Of a stretch of 64,000 bases of DNA, positions 1 to 11,854 are shown one piece after another. A program made the position numbers and the translations under genes. Source of the DNA: Pyxicephalus adspersus. Taxonomy: Eukaryota > Chordata > Amphibia > Anura > Pyxicephalidae. Positions within the stretch are counted from its first letter, which is position 1; each line of letters opens with the position of its first letter. Below the pieces are notes generated by a model. That model was not told the DNA's origin. It saw only the letters and a list, made by a program, of their open reading frames with translations, and did no database searches. The stretch is taken from positions 138,715,845-138,779,844 of the forward strand of contig NC_092861.1 in assembly GCF_032062135.1 (NCBI RefSeq), in the 5' to 3' direction.

Positions 1-817
1 TGATTAAGCTACAGACAGTAATTAAACAATGATGCCTTAGCCTTGAAACAAAGCAAAGGCGTGCATGCGCATCCAGCGTGCGCTGGGTTAAGTGTTGGAA
101 GTTGGTGCCTCAGGCCCAGTTAATTACATAAAGCGACAAGAATGTAAGAGTTTTTCAGATGGGGTCCTGGCATGAGTCTATGTGGTGTGTCAGACTCTGT
201 CTGGCAGCTTTCCAGGCTGCGTAGGTGTGGAAAGAGTTAAGTCTGCCAGTCTTATGAGACGCTGTGACTCATACAAAGATTGTGTGCGTCTTGGTATTGG
301 CCACGCTGCTTTTTGGTGTATTGGAAAAACGTGTCTTTCAGTTTTTAAGGAAAACAAACATTGCACATTTGTCCTCATTTAGGAGTCACAACGTGATAAC
401 ATATTCTTCTAAGCCGCAGATGCCACAGCCATTAGTCAGTTCATTCAGAATTACTTAATTTAAGGAGGCAATGAAGAAAAAGTGTATTTATCCACAAAAG
501 GCATATAATCTGATTGTGCAATCTCTGTACAATTTTATGTAGTTTACAGGAAATGTGGAATTTGAGGTTGTTCCTAAACAATGCATTTAGTTTGTATCCA
601 ATCAGAAAAGCTGATAAGTTGGACAGACAACAATCATGATCGATGTGGATAGGAAAAATAGAAAAAAAAAAGGATCCACTGTCAATTAACATATCACACA
701 TGGTATTGATTCACATTTTGAAATTGACTAGAAAGACAATTTCAGAATAAGATTTTTCACGTAAAAAGTGTTATTAAATTGATCCAAACTACATGTAAAT
801 CAGTTTTTTTTAAAAAC
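1..817. other. No gene or repeat recognised
   Basis: AT-rich DNA. The short open frames here have no recognisable protein similarity and overlap each other on both strands, so I treat them as chance. I see nothing else I can name. Confidence 0.6.
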
Positions 818-819
818 AA

Positions 820-1112
820 AGCTGCATATGTGTTCGGCTATGTACACAAGAATCTGACATGTGTACGGCGGACGCCTGACATTGTTCATGGATGAGTCCT
901 GTCAGATCCATGAATGGCCAATGGGGAATGACAGCTATACAAGTCAATGGAGAAGAGCACAGCAGGGTGTTACTTGCTTGTTCTAGCCCTCTCCATAGAA
1001 CAGAACAGTGCTGTGTGTACAGTGCTCGTTCATTCATCTGTCACTCTTTGTTGCTGGAAATGATAATAAAAGATTGTTTCCAGCAAAGCAAATTACAGGT
1101 GTGCACGCAGCC
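820..1112. mobile_element. Family A MITE, degraded copy
   Basis: The left end AGCTGCATATGTGTTC and the right end GTGTGCACGCAGCC match the inverted termini of the better copies (consensus RGCTRCGTACACAC). The interior keeps the order seen elsewhere: a GTGTACGG segment, a GTCAGATCCATGAATG segment, a purine-rich GAGAAGAGCAC block and a CATAGAACAGAACAGTGCTG block. The flanks are CAA and TTG rather than a clean TTA or TAA, consistent with age. It is non-autonomous, with no transposase. Both strands carry short open frames inside it that come from the repeat. Confidence 0.75.
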
Positions 1113-1115
1113 TTG

Positions 1116-2449
1116 GATCAATCAGAAATGATCAACGAAATTTCAGCAAGGCTAATCACTAAAAATCAATCAAGAGTTTGTTAAATAACCAAGTGGAAGG
1201 TCTTTAGTTATTTTTATGCAGTGTGATCAGTTCAGTCTCAGTGAATGACTTTTGGAATGATCATATTGATATGCAAAAAGCCACCTTTACACTATATAGT
1301 TGTTGGAGTTAAAGTAGCTACACAAGATACAATCTGATGGTACAATTTCTTTCAAGGCCCATTCAAGCCACTGTGATAATATAAATATAGCAGGGGTTCC
1401 CTGAGACCTGAATGTTTTTTTAAGGGTTTCCACATTTTAAAAGGTTGAGAAAGGCTGATCTAGATTATGTCTATTGACTCAACATTGGCCAGTCTCCACT
1501 GCATAGGCAATAACCTTTCAGTGAGAAGTTGTCTTGCTATATGCTGGCCTTCAGCCATCTTGTACCAGGATCAGTATAAAAAGTTCTGGGTCCCCTTCAC
1601 TGGTACCAAACACCTCCATGGTGGTAGCACCAAACATCAGCAAATTCAATAGTTGAGAGGTGAATTTGCTTTCTGGAACCTGATTGGTTGACTTGGGCAG
1701 ACACCTTTCTTCTTTATTTAGTCATATACATCATCTTTAATGTTACACCAAATATGATTACATTTTGCTCATTTTACATTTTTTTTACTGATTTTGCTCC
1801 CTGCTTGTCTTTTTTGTCTAATATTCATATGTTGATAAAATTTCTACTTCAAAAGATAATAGTTCTATTTCGCTTTAAAGGTCAGAACAATTTTAGAGAG
1901 TTTATGGTTTTAACAGCTTTGTGAAAATCAACATGAATCAATTTCTAAATGACGAAACCTGTAACTGAATTCTGTGCGTTGAGTATGATGAACGCATTCT
2001 GGAGCCTCTGGTTTAGTCAATTGTGTCCTTCATTTGTTGATTGGTGTCAGAACACTTCTGAAACATCTGGGGTTATCTGACTCAAAAATAAAGTCCTTAC
2101 TTTGTGGGGAAGTCCCAGTGTTACAATTTGCTTTTTTCTTTAAAGAAACCCAATGCTGAAAAGGTTGACACTGCCTATGCTGTCCTTTTTTTTAATGAAA
2201 ATTCTATTGGCCGTCATTGTTAATCCATTGACTTTAATATGTTTTTAGGCACAAACCTTGAATGAGTATGCAGATCTCGAGTTCTCCCCTCACTTGACTT
2301 TGTCATCTGCATGTTGGTTCATGCTCAGTAAATCAAAATGTATTCAAGTCAAAAATATTAGGCAAATGGAACTCATAGAAGCAGATAAGCAATCGCAGCC
2401 TCCATAATTTTTCTAGAACAGGATAACTTGCAGGAGACCCTGTCATAAG
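1116..2449. other. Mostly unlabelled DNA with one family F fragment
   Basis: Apart from the family F fragment at 1388-1462 nothing stands out. AT-rich, with weak open frames only. Confidence 0.5.
1388..1462 (+). repeat. Family F dispersed repeat fragment
   Basis: It begins CAGGGGTTCCCTGAGACC and ends AAAGGTTGAGAAAGGCTGA. It is collinear with 62932-62999, and its reverse complement resembles 34966-35180 and 39335-39412. I do not know the family name; it may be the end of a DNA transposon. Confidence 0.45.
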
Positions 2450-2612
2450 TTAAGCTGCATACACACCTGCAATTTTTCTCGTTGGAAAGGATCTTTCACG
2501 ATCCTTTCCAACGAGAAAAGACTGCAAGATGCACACACGGCAGATTTTCGCCCGATAATTGGCCGATACCGATTATCGGGCGAGAAAAATTTGCCGTGTG
2601 TACGCAGCTTTA
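2450..2612. mobile_element. Family A MITE, 157-bp internally deleted copy
   Basis: The element is 2453-2609, flanked by TTA at 2450-2452 and 2610-2612. The left terminus is AGCTGCATACACACC and the right terminus GTGTGTACGCAGCT. It holds two strong hairpins: TTGGAAAGGATC pairing with GATCCTTTCCAA around 2485-2517, and CGATAATTGG followed by CCGATTATCG around 2551-2580. These are the two terminal thirds of the 300-330 bp form; the purine-rich middle is missing, so this is a deletion derivative. The 3-bp TTA duplication fits PIF/Harbinger target choice. Confidence 0.85.
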
Positions 2613-2815
2613 GAGACCTGGTTACCAGAGGTTTTACTGAAGCAGATTAAGGTGACATAGTGGCGATGTGTATGAGGCAGATTTAAGGTTCCATCACTTC
2701 CTGAAAAAACTGGATCCCTTCTACTTTTCAGGCCTGCAACTTGAGCAGAAAGCTAAAATGAGCAGAAAAGAAGACAAGAGGGGGACAGAAATGCATTCTT
2801 TATGCTGTGCGATCA

Positions 2816-3156
2816 TTTAAAGGGTACCTAAACTCAGAAATTTCACTTTACATAGCATCTCGGGCATGAACAGAAACAGCCATTTTCATGAAAAGAGAAA
2901 AATTTGCAGATCTCACGCATGCCCACTTTTTTTTCCAACCTCCGTCACCCGATCTCGCGCCTGCATTGGGTGACGTAGGAAGAAGAACCAGGAAGAAGAG
3001 GCGATGATGGTGCTGCCCAGTACCTGGCTCAGAAACAGATACCGGGACGACTCGGGACCTGATGGAAGACACCTCCCAACCGATCAACTGTACTGTGGGA
3101 TTGAAGGTAAGTGTAATTTTTTGTTTTAGGCACTTTTGACTTTAGTTCCTCTTTAA
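2816..3156. mobile_element. Family B MITE, full-length copy
   Basis: The termini are inverted: the left reads TTTAAAGGGTACCTAAACTC and the right reads GACTTTAGTTCCTCTTTAA. TTAA lies at each end (2817-2820 and 3152-3155), either as a target duplication or as part of the terminus. The interior includes GATCTCACGCATGCCCAC and a perfect splice-donor-like AGGTAAGT at 3105-3112. No protein is encoded; open frames on the minus strand here lie wholly within the repeat. The superfamily is uncertain; TTAA would suit piggyBac-type insertion. Confidence 0.7.
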
Positions 3157-4469
3157 TATGTTCAAATTAGTGCAGGTCTCTTTATGCTGCCCTATTGCAG
3201 CTACTTATAAATACCTCCCTTTGCAATTCTAACATTTAGTTTTCGGGGTACTTTTGCACAAGGGGAGCCATGTAACTCATTCTCTGATATTTATAGTGGG
3301 AGGAAATCCATTAGCCCTGTATAAGCTTTGCTGAACCCTTTGCTGCACCTACCCTATTCCCACGAGTCAGGTAGACAGGTGGATAAAAGACTCATTGAGA
3401 AGAGAGTTAACCACAACCATATGAAAACTAATTGTAATAAAGCTGAATTAATATAGTATATTGATACACAACATTTTGCAAAATACACAGATAAATCCAC
3501 ATCTGTCCCAGTTTCCAAAAGTAGCTTACAGTTCACTCGTAAACATGCAAAAAATGACTTTGTGAATAGGCCAGTGAATGCCCCAGATGGGATCTAAACC
3601 CAGAACCCCAAACTATGTTTGGGATAGGCAAACTACAGGTTCGGTTTTAAGTTTAATGGTCCTTTCATGAGAAAGCTTATTGATAAATGTTACTGAATCA
3701 TCTTCTGTTTGCCTGGACATAAAGCATCAGGCATGAAGGGAAGCAGTGAGGGAGTTAAAGGGTTTGAAGCAGGATTAAGTCCAAGAGGGCAGCAGAATCA
3801 GCGGATCCTTCAGACATGCACTTGAACATGGCTGGGGATAAAATCTTTAAATTGAAAAACATGAAAGATTATACACCATGGGTGGGCCATTTAATCCATT
3901 AAGTAGCTTTCGAACACCCAGCATATGCTCCACAGGCTGCTCGCATAAGGGATGATATATTCTATGTCCAACTTCTAGTAAACAATGAGTGCATCAATGT
4001 TCTTTCACTACAGCCCATTTCCATAGCAATGGCTAATGAACAGCAATATAAGCCTCATCATCTATACATATATGTTCAGGGGCCACGTAATTGAATCTTG
4101 CCTTAGTTGCAAGATACGTAGGAGTTGTGTAATCTCAACATCTCTGCAGTATGGCGTGGGCTGGAATATTCATTGAAATTGACATCTATGGTAACTAATT
4201 CAATTGTAAAACTAACAATTAACCCTTTTACATTGACAAGTCAGCTATGGGATCCTTATGCAGAGCTGGCTATAGACACTGGTGGTTTCTCATCAAGCCT
4301 TTGGCCATGCATGAGTAGTCCCATTAACATGATTGGTTGAATCAGGTGATCGTTTGTATTTAGTTGAGTAGAACAGAGACGAAGAGCCAGTCTGTAGTTA
4401 CATTTAGAGTTTATAAGGGGAAAAATGCAGGATACGTATTACATTTGATTGAGAACACTTGGTGAAGGA
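3157..4469. other. No gene or repeat recognised
   Basis: AT-rich DNA. A stretch near 3585-3635 (GGGATCTAAACCCAGAACC) weakly resembles a SINE head, but I could not extend the match. Otherwise nothing is named. Confidence 0.5.
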
Positions 4470-4640
4470 ATATCTTCCAATGGGGACTCCTGTTCCAGTG
4501 ATGATTGTCTAAAAGAGAAAATAAAGCAAGTTTTGAGAGAGTTTTTCTTTTTTACTTTAGGTAGGTTTCTCCTTTTTTTCCATTGTGTTTTATTGTGTTT
4601 CTAGGACAGGAAGTGAAGAAAAATCTCCTTACCCTAGCTA
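4470..4640 (+). repeat. Family C dispersed repeat, partial
   Basis: It holds TTCCAATGGGGACTCCTG and the later phrase TTTCTAGGACAGGAAGTGA. Both have counterparts in the family C copies at 34715-34925 and 38935-39340, and the first occurs reversed near 7545-7565. Non-coding. Boundaries are approximate. Confidence 0.4.
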
Positions 4641-4659
4641 GAGTTTAGCTATACATACC

Positions 4660-4876
4660 CTTCAAGGCTGAACTATCTTCACCTCCCCTTGCTCCTCACC
4701 AATGCCGACATCATACCCCGATCCTTTTCCAGGTTCGGAACTTCAGCCATCTTTATTGGTCAAGCAGTAATAACGTAACTCCCACTTGTGTGCACAGGAG
4801 TTCATTAATTCCTGACACCAGGTATGCTGGGATCATACATTTACATTCTACAAAAGGTTGCGAAAGGGCAGGCAAG
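4660..4876 (+). mobile_element. Family B MITE, 3'-truncated fragment next to a family A copy
   Basis: It resembles the copy at 56724-57010: both carry a CACCTCCCC segment near the start and a CATTCTACAAAAGGTTG then GGCAGGYAAG segment near the end. The match stops where the family A element begins at 4880, so A may have inserted here. The missing part of B is not evident beyond A. Confidence 0.45.
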
Positions 4877-5205
4877 TTAGGCTAGGTACACACATGCATA
4901 TGTTCTCATCTGATAATCAGCTCAGAGCCGATATCGGACGAGAATCTTGCATGTGTACAGTGCGCGTGGTCCATCGTCCATCTTCCGAACATCTGTCCTG
5001 GCAGATCCACGGATGATGGACGACGAATAATCGTAATGAAAGTGAAGTGGGGGAGAGCACAGAGGGGTGCCGCTCCGTCCTTCTCCCCCTCTCCTCTCCA
5101 TCGATTCATGCATCGATTCTCTCTGCATCGTTCATGCATCGTGCAGTTGTTAGTCGTTGGAAAAGATCTTTTCCAACGACAATGATTGCATGTGTGTACA
5201 TAGCA
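4877..5205. mobile_element. Family A MITE, near full-length copy
   Basis: The left terminus GGCTAGGTACACACATGC follows TTA at 4877-4879. The right end is GCATGTGTGTACATAGC. Going inward from the left come the GATAATCAGCTCAGAGCCGATATCGG hairpin arm region, a GGTCCATCGTCC block, GCAGATCCACGGATG, a purine-rich GTGGGGGAGAGCAC block, and the TTGGAAAAGATCTTTTCCAA hairpin (5158-5177). The right target copy is not preserved. No coding capacity; the 114-codon minus-strand frame across it is repeat-derived. Confidence 0.85.
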
Positions 5206-6279
5206 TGTAGCATGTATGAGTCTCCACTTTGCTTTCTTCTTAAGCTTCATCTTCTAGTAGACTCTTCAGCATGCAACAGTTCCAGGTGAGCCGGAGGCCT
5301 GCTTCTCTGCTCTGTACTGTGATTGTATCTGCTGGCCATTAGGCCAAAGGAGACAACACACAGAAGAGGGCCAGGCATTTAAAATGCACAGTATGCAAGC
5401 TGTTGTTTGGAGTAAATGAGTTGTTGAATGGAGTGAATGAGAACTCACTGGCCTGCTGACCAGGCTTTTTTTCTATTCCTTTTTTTTTGGGGAAAGGAGT
5501 TCCTTCACGCAAAACCTTTAACATTGTAAACTAGCACCAGTTCACTTTATGAGCAAATTGCAAATAGAAGGGTGGAATACTGTCCTGCACTATCAGTAAC
5601 TCTGCTTTCACACCAGAAAGGTGACACCTGAATGTGTTGAGTGATGATGTTGTTTAACCTGTTATAGGAACCTGTAGAGCCAGAGCCCTTGCATTGTTTC
5701 AGCTTTCTAATAATATTTCAAGAAGGTTAAAGAACAGAGCAGAAGAGAGAGCTTGCTTGTTTAATTAGCACAGATTTTTCTGAAGCACTTCACAGCACTC
5801 TGTCCCAGTGAATCCTTTTAAAAAGTAATGATTGAGTAACTGTTAGCACTCTGTGGATAAAAGGAAGGGAAATCACATGCAAAGTTCAGGCTATTTGCAT
5901 CCCTTTGAAAAACCTGATTCAGGGCCCTTTCACACATATGCCTATGCAGTAGTGCACATTGCAGTAGTGCAATTTTGCTGCAGATTACTGAATGCATTCA
6001 TATATGTTTTTGTGCATTTTATTTATCATCTTATATGTCCATTTATTAGGTAAGGCAGAATAAGGACAAAGGTTTTCCATGATGCATGTTTAAAGTAGGC
6101 AGGCTCCATATTGTAAAAGGAACATGCTATGTCTCTTCAACAATAAAACATACTTGCCTGTTTACAATCTTCTAAATGTACACTGAGCTACAACATTTTT
6201 TATTTACTTTATAAGGCTTGTGCATTCCATAGTAACCAGATTTAGTAATTGTTTAGACTGTCGTATAGGAGGCTTTAGT
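5206..6279. other. No gene or repeat recognised
   Basis: AT-rich DNA with no inverted-repeat ends, SINE heads or protein similarity that I can identify. Confidence 0.5.
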
Positions 6280-6575
6280 TTTACTTTAAAATAGGCCTTC
6301 CCTTAAAATAAAAGGTCCACTTACAATATCTAGGCCTCTGAAAATAAAAATGTTAGAAACATACTTACCTCCAACTTGTACATCACTATGCTTTTAGAAT
6401 AATTCCCATAAAACAGACATGGGCGACATGTTTGAAGAAGGCACCCTAGTCCACTACAAGGGCATCTTCTTGCAAGATTTTGGCGGCTTTGTGTTCCACA
6501 AGAACAATGGTGATGTCATCCTTGCCTAGGAGCTGTAGGTGGAAGGCAGGTAAGGTAAGTATACTTTTAACCTTC
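6280..6575 (+). mobile_element. Possible family B MITE, diverged
   Basis: TTTACTTTAAAATAGG-like sequence near the start and a perfect AGGTAAGT at 6553-6560 near the other end match the arrangement in clear family B copies. The interior is too diverged for a firm call, and the ends are approximate. Confidence 0.35.
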
Positions 6576-7509
6576 ACATTTTACTTCACATTTGTTCATC
6601 TGTAATCTCCCTAATACTGGTTGTATGATGAGGGTACTAGGGGCACCTCTGCCATTACAGACTGAAGAGGACCTACCTAATTACTAGACACATCCTTAAT
6701 ATTTTGGTAGTATATTGGTATACATTAATCATAATTTTAAATTATTACAAAAGAATGCTAAAATCATTGATATTGTGCAATAGGCTATACCCGTGTATGG
6801 CGGATTTAAGAATGCTCTGCACAGCAATGTTCTCATGGTCAGTACTGACTCAAGCCAAACCACCTGCCAGGAGCTCGAAACTGGATTCATCTCTATTTAC
6901 CATGTCAGATGCAGCTGCTAATATTTACCCAAGACTGTGTAATGTCCCAGAAATGAACTGCTGAAAGATTAGAATCCAGAAGAGTGATATGAATTGCTTG
7001 GCCCAGTTATCCTAATGCTACCGGTAAGTAAAAGAAAAAGATTGCTGCAGTATTTTTAAGTGCTATAAAGGCAGCCATCTTGTAAATGTATAAGGAGATT
7101 GATGCTATATATATTATTTTTTTTACCTCACCCATATGGTAAATTACAACTCAAACATATAGTATAACTACAAATATTATAGTATACAGCCCCAAATATA
7201 TAGTTTTAAGTGGGGTTATAGTGTTCACTCCCATCTGGGTCTTGCTGTCTGTTTTTGTATTGCTCTTGCAGTCAGGATCAGGATTCAAACCATTTTGGAT
7301 TGTTGGGGGGATCTTACAATTGGATATATGCATGGTAATAGACACCTAATATGAAACCATCAGGCCATAGTTTGTTCAAAAATAAATAAATATATGTATA
7401 TCTTCCAACCTATATATTTTTTGTTTCTTCAAATCTCTGGGAAAATGTGAATGTGTGAACAAATGCAGCATAATGACTTTGTGTTCTTTCAGGCTGAACA
7501 TTGACTTTA
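6576..7509. other. No gene or repeat recognised
   Basis: AT-rich DNA. The 86-codon open frame at 6704-6964 has no recognisable domain and no splice context that I trust. Confidence 0.5.
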
Positions 7510-7735
7510 TTCTTTGTCATTAGTAGTAAATGTCAGACAGGACCCACTGGAACAAATGTCCCCATTGGAAGATTTCTATATAATTATTGTTCTAGTGGCC
7601 ATACAAAATTTTGGATTTCCTCTAACTCTCTTCCTACTAAGAATGGTTTTTGGACAAATAGAAGATGTGAAGCACCATAGGGGAAATGGAAGTGGGGGTT
7701 GGGATGGCCAACAGCAATACAAACCTGACTGAACC
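7510..7735 (-). repeat. Family C dispersed repeat, reverse copy
   Basis: The phrase CAAATGTCCCCATTGGAAGA is the reverse complement of the TTCCAATGGGGAC phrase at 4476-4490 and of related sequence at 39307-39320. Boundaries are estimates. It is not protein coding. Confidence 0.35.
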
Positions 7736-7787
7736 TTTCCCTTATCTAAAATAAAAAGGCTTTGATTGTGTGCTACTTCCCCACCTC

Positions 7788-7921
7788 TTGGATTGTAAGC
7801 TTTTTTTGGGCAGGGTCCTCTCCTCCTTTGTCAATGTTTGTATCTGTTTGTTATTTGTAACCTCTAAGTACAGTGCTGCATAATATGTTAATGCTATATA
7901 GATACAGTTTAGAAATAATAC
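7788..7921 (+). mobile_element. L2-type LINE 3' tail
   Basis: The order is the standard one for this window: GATTGTAAGC, then GGGCAGGGTCCTCTCCTCC, then a TGTCTGT-like stretch, then GTACAGTGCTGCATAATATG and GCTATATAGATACAG. Only the 3' untranslated tail is present, a 5' truncation typical of target-primed reverse transcription. The AAT microsatellite found at the end of other copies is short here (AATAATA). Confidence 0.8.
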
Positions 7922-8652
7922 ACATTCAATGCACTTTAACACCTTGTTTGGTGGATTAGGCCCTTGATATTACTGGTAACCAACCCATCTTTAAATTTCT
8001 GTATAGGCATTTGTGGAGCTTAGGCCTAGTACACATGAGCAGATCCACGGCCACCTTTGTGCCGATTGACTTTCCTAAAACACTGCAACCACCAGATTTT
8101 GCCTTTTGTTTAAAATTCCTATATTGTATAATAAGTCATTTTTGCATATGATTCAATTTATATACTGTCGATATTTACCAACAGTTTCAATGTACCAATG
8201 GCCAATCACAACCCAAAATCTGAATTTCCTGATGATTTTTATTGGATGGGAAGTGAAAATCCGCACTTATTTACTATCTTTTACATTCTGCACATAACAC
8301 TTGTTTATTGAGGATATACATTTATACTGTACCACAAAAGAGTTGTCATACAGGAAACTGACTTGTTACATCTCAGGTATGTCGTTTTAGGATAAACAAA
8401 ATTAGGTTTTACAAGAAAAAAAAAACAAGATTTTTATAAACAGAATTCAAAGCAGCTTGGTCCCAGATAAGAATAAAGGAATAGTTCTTGAAAGCTAATT
8501 GACGGTAATTAACAGCTTATTTGAGATCAGTCTGTAGAAAAACCAGGGTGCATCCTTGAAACAGCATGTCAATGTGTTTTCTCTTCTTTGTGTAAGAATG
8601 TCAGTAACACTTTCCCATGTCTCAAAAAGCCCTAACACAGCATATAAAATAA

Positions 8653-8657
<5 letters not shown>
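7922..8657. other. No gene; possible trace of family A
   Basis: GCTTAGGCCTAGTACACATG near 8017-8036 resembles a family A terminus, with GCAGATCCACGG following, but no second end is visible. The rest is unassigned. Confidence 0.35.

Positions 8658-8696
<39 letters not shown>
8658..8696. repeat. (TA)n microsatellite, about 39 bp
   Basis: An uninterrupted TA dinucleotide run. Likely polymorphic in length. Confidence 0.95.
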
Positions 8697-8698
<2 letters not shown>

Positions 8699-9062
8699 TG
8701 AACAGTTATCGTGTTTTATTATAATATAAATTTAACCTTTGTTTAATTTTTTTCCCATTTGAACCATTTCCTGTGTATATTCAATCACTTAAAAATACTG
8801 GAAATAAAAGAGACTGTACTAAAATGCTGATACAGATACTGAAATAGGAGAATGTACCAATGACTAAATACTTCCTTGTAGCATAGACTGTGAATTCTCC
8901 TAACTTCAGTATAGGAGTGATAGATTTGATAATTTAACAACAGTTTCGCTGACTATATAACTGGTTTCACACACACGTACCAAAAGCTGTAATGCAGTTA
9001 CTGTAGGTGCACAGAAATATTTCTGTATATGTTTATTGTATTGTCTATCATACAAACTGTGT

Positions 9063-9065
<3 letters not shown>
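8697..9065. other. No gene or repeat recognised
   Basis: AT-rich spacer between two TA microsatellites. Confidence 0.55.
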
Positions 9066-9102
<37 letters not shown>

Positions 9103-9109
9103 ATATATT
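9066..9109. repeat. (TA)n microsatellite, with a short GTGTATATA end
   Basis: A pure TA run to 9098, then a degenerate GTGTATATATT end. The open frame across it encodes a Tyr-Ile repeat and is not a gene. Confidence 0.92.
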
Positions 9110-9541
9110 AAACCAAATTGGAACTGTTGCAGACCATCTTTTGCACATTTTTCTGTTTGTGTTTCAGTTGCGGTGTAATCGCGGCACTGTTCCTGGATGT
9201 ATCATGTCGTTTTTGGCCATGTGTTTGCTTTTCCTCTTCTAGAAAAATAACTGCACTGCAAGCACAACACATTGACCTATGATGCGGTTTGCTGCTCCTG
9301 GGCATATAGCAGTCCTAAAAGGTCTTAGTCCTACATATGATGTACACAAACAATGACTTTCTTGAAAAAGCACTATTTGCATGTTAACTATGCTAGTACT
9401 ATTCTTTTTCTGTTGTTCTAAAGTGTTCACACCCATTTCCAAGCCCCAGGGGACCTCCTCCCTGCCCTAGGGAACACTTCTGAGGCCTTCCTTCCCAGGC
9501 TATTTTTTTTTGCAGTAAAAAATCTAGTGTGTGTACCCATT
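9110..9541. other. Unassigned; one segment shared with 22.4 kb
   Basis: The segment around 9228-9275 (GTTTGCTTTTCCTCTTCTAG then AACTGCACTGCAAGC) matches the reverse complement of about 22437-22480, so it belongs to a dispersed repeat (family G here) that I cannot name. No gene seen. Confidence 0.4.
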
Positions 9542-9887
9542 TTAAAGTGGAAACCCAAATTAGTGGGGGTGAGTTTTTGCTATAATCAATAAGAATGCAA
9601 TGCATTACGGCACACATTTATCATATTCATGGCACCTGGCAGCGATGATAGGTCCATGAACCTGTCACCAATGCATTGCCCAAAAATCTTCAGCGATTAG
9701 GTGACCACTGATATTAGGCATGCTCAGGAGTTACATTGTTCCTGGCACCTAGTCATCAGGAATAGAGTTGGGCTCTACATTGCAAGCCACAAAGCAAAAA
9801 TCCACCAGTAGCAGGAGAAAAGTTTTTTGGTCAAAAAAAAAAAATGTGCATGCTTCTTCTGTTCTGTGGGTTTAGTTCAGCTTTGGG
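9541..9887. mobile_element. Family B MITE, subfamily with GATGATAGGTCC core
   Basis: The left end is TTTAAAGTGGAAACCCAAAT and the right end GTGGGTTTAGTTCAGCTTTG, inverted copies of one another. A core phrase GATGATAGGTCCATGAACCT is shared with the element at 61387-61897 (GATGACAGGTCCTGGACCT), so the two form a subfamily. Non-coding. Confidence 0.6.
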
Positions 9888-10548
9888 ACATTTTTGAATG
9901 AAAAGTTCACACCTTCAACTTGTTATCATTGTATGTTCTATAAAACCACTAATGATTGATGAACACAACTGTTGCATCATTTTATATTTTTACTTTTGTC
10001 TGCTTCCTTCTACATATTACTTTTATGGCTGTTCTTACGCACATGTTTCCTGCATACACATTTTATAATTACTGTGAAATGTTCCGGTGAGTTAGCTGTG
10101 TGTTTTTTTTTAATTGGTGTAGGTTACAAATCTCTATTTATGCTGCCTTGATCCCACTCAGCATTACAACCCCCACACTGGAAATCACATCTAGTCTTGC
10201 TGACTTTTTGTTTTGTTTTTTTACAGTATATCGGTCTACAGTATATGGAAGGAAAGTCATTGTCATCTTTAGATATGAAGAAAACATAAAAAAATAGTTT
10301 GTCAGTATAAAAGTTTGAGAGTTTCTTAAGAAGTGAACGGAGCAGTGGTAAGTTGCTCTCCACACTAATCTAACAGTCCTGATCACATGGCAGTGACATA
10401 GAACCAGTGGAGCCTCAGATCAGGTAAGAATTTACAGACGCCAATGATTATTTTAGCAACCAATGAAAAGAATTTGGCCATCTTTCCAATGAACTTTTAG
10501 AACAGGACATTTCTCCACTGATGACCTATATATTAGAGGCATTTCTGC
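9888..10548. other. No gene or repeat recognised
   Basis: AT-rich DNA. Overlapping frames of 65-82 codons at 10100-10386 on both strands have no recognisable product. Confidence 0.5.
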
Positions 10549-10755
10549 CCTTCCGGGTACTCCGGTTTCCTACCACTTCCCAAAAACATGCAGTTAAGTT
10601 AATTGGCTTCCCCCAAAAATTGACCTTAGACTATGTTAAAGAAATATGATCATGATAAGGACATTAGATTGTAAGCCCCTTTGAGGGACACTGACTATGG
10701 CCTTTGTAAAGTGCTGCATAACATGTCGGTGCTATATTATTACTGTTTAATAACA
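10549..10755 (+). mobile_element. V-SINE (Mermaid/DANA-like), 5'-truncated
   Basis: It starts in the conserved central domain (CCGGGTACTCCGGTTTCCT, CCCAAAAACATGCAG), runs through AATTGGCTTCCCCC, ATTAGATTGTAAGCCCCTTT and GAGGGACA, and ends with TTTGTAAAGTGCTGCATAACATG and GTGCTATATTATTACTG. The tRNA head is missing. The V-SINE assignment rests on memory of the family's central domain; the SINE nature rests on five copies in the window. Confidence 0.75.
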
Positions 10756-11854
10756 AGGATAATTTCTTTCCATATCTACAACATGATGGTCTTGCTAATG
10801 TTGTGTGCTCTATATATAAATATTTAATTTTTAAGCAAGCCTTCACCAAATCTGAGAATTCAGTCAAAATTTTCTCAATAGGGAAATGATTGAAAAAGGC
10901 TTTCTTGCTATAAAGAAAGTTTTGTCTTTACATTTACTTGAGCTGGCATTATAAAACAATCCTTATTTACATCCTACATTTTATATAAGGTTATTTTGTT
11001 ACAGCCCTGAATACTATATATACTCCCTAATTGTCTTCAAAAGGCTTGGTGTGTCTTTGTCTCTGCCAGCTGACCCATGGTAACACTCCCAGAGCTATAA
11101 ATGTCTGGAAATGCTGAACTAGTGAGGTGTCTGCCCAGCTCTGCCAGTAAAATAATGACTTTTCTGGGGGCAGGAGCATTGGCATCCATCTTTCTGCTAT
11201 GAAAGACTTTTTACCATGGCATGATAATATATCTTGAATGGTAGCATCACTAATATTTTAAAAAGTCACTCTAAAATGCCAATATCCCCTATGACGCAGC
11301 AGTCTCTCTCATAAAATGGCAACACTATCATGTAACATGCATAACTGGTAATAAACTTTACCATTTGTCCTTGACCAGTTGCACAGGAAAACAGCAGGGG
11401 TGCATGGCAGGCAGTAAATGACCACTATAAAAACTTATCATTCTGATTACCGTATGGGGTAATACCTGTATTGATTATATTCAGTATATGAATTATTTTT
11501 CTTTACCATGCCTTTTTTCCAGTTTCCTTCACTTACAGACCAAACTGAACAGCAATAGTGACAACCGGGGACTAGGAAAAAAACACTCTGTACATCCTTA
11601 GCTTCTGTGGTTCTTAACCAGCGTTCCATAGAACCATTGGGTTCCTTTAGAAGTTGTTAGGGGTTCCTTGGGTCATGAATACCTTGGACCTCTAAGGTCA
11701 GTTTAACTGACACCCTTAATCTTTTTGACTATTTGTCTATTTGTTTTAATCCTTCATCCAAAAGAATGTAAAAATGTTGCTCTACCTGCCTGTAGGCTGG
11801 AGTTGGGACTTAAATATTTTATTTCTTGCTTAAAGTTCATTTAAACCAATGTCC
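10756..11854. other. No gene; trace of a GGGTTCC repeat
   Basis: At 11607-11690 a GGTTCTTAACCAGCGTTCC stretch with AGGGGTTCCTTGGG may be another old transposon end, loosely like family F. The rest is unassigned. Confidence 0.4.

Noticed and set aside
3585..3635. SINE-head-like GGGATCTAAACCCAGAACC
   Set aside because: The match does not extend into the central domain or a tail; too short to call.
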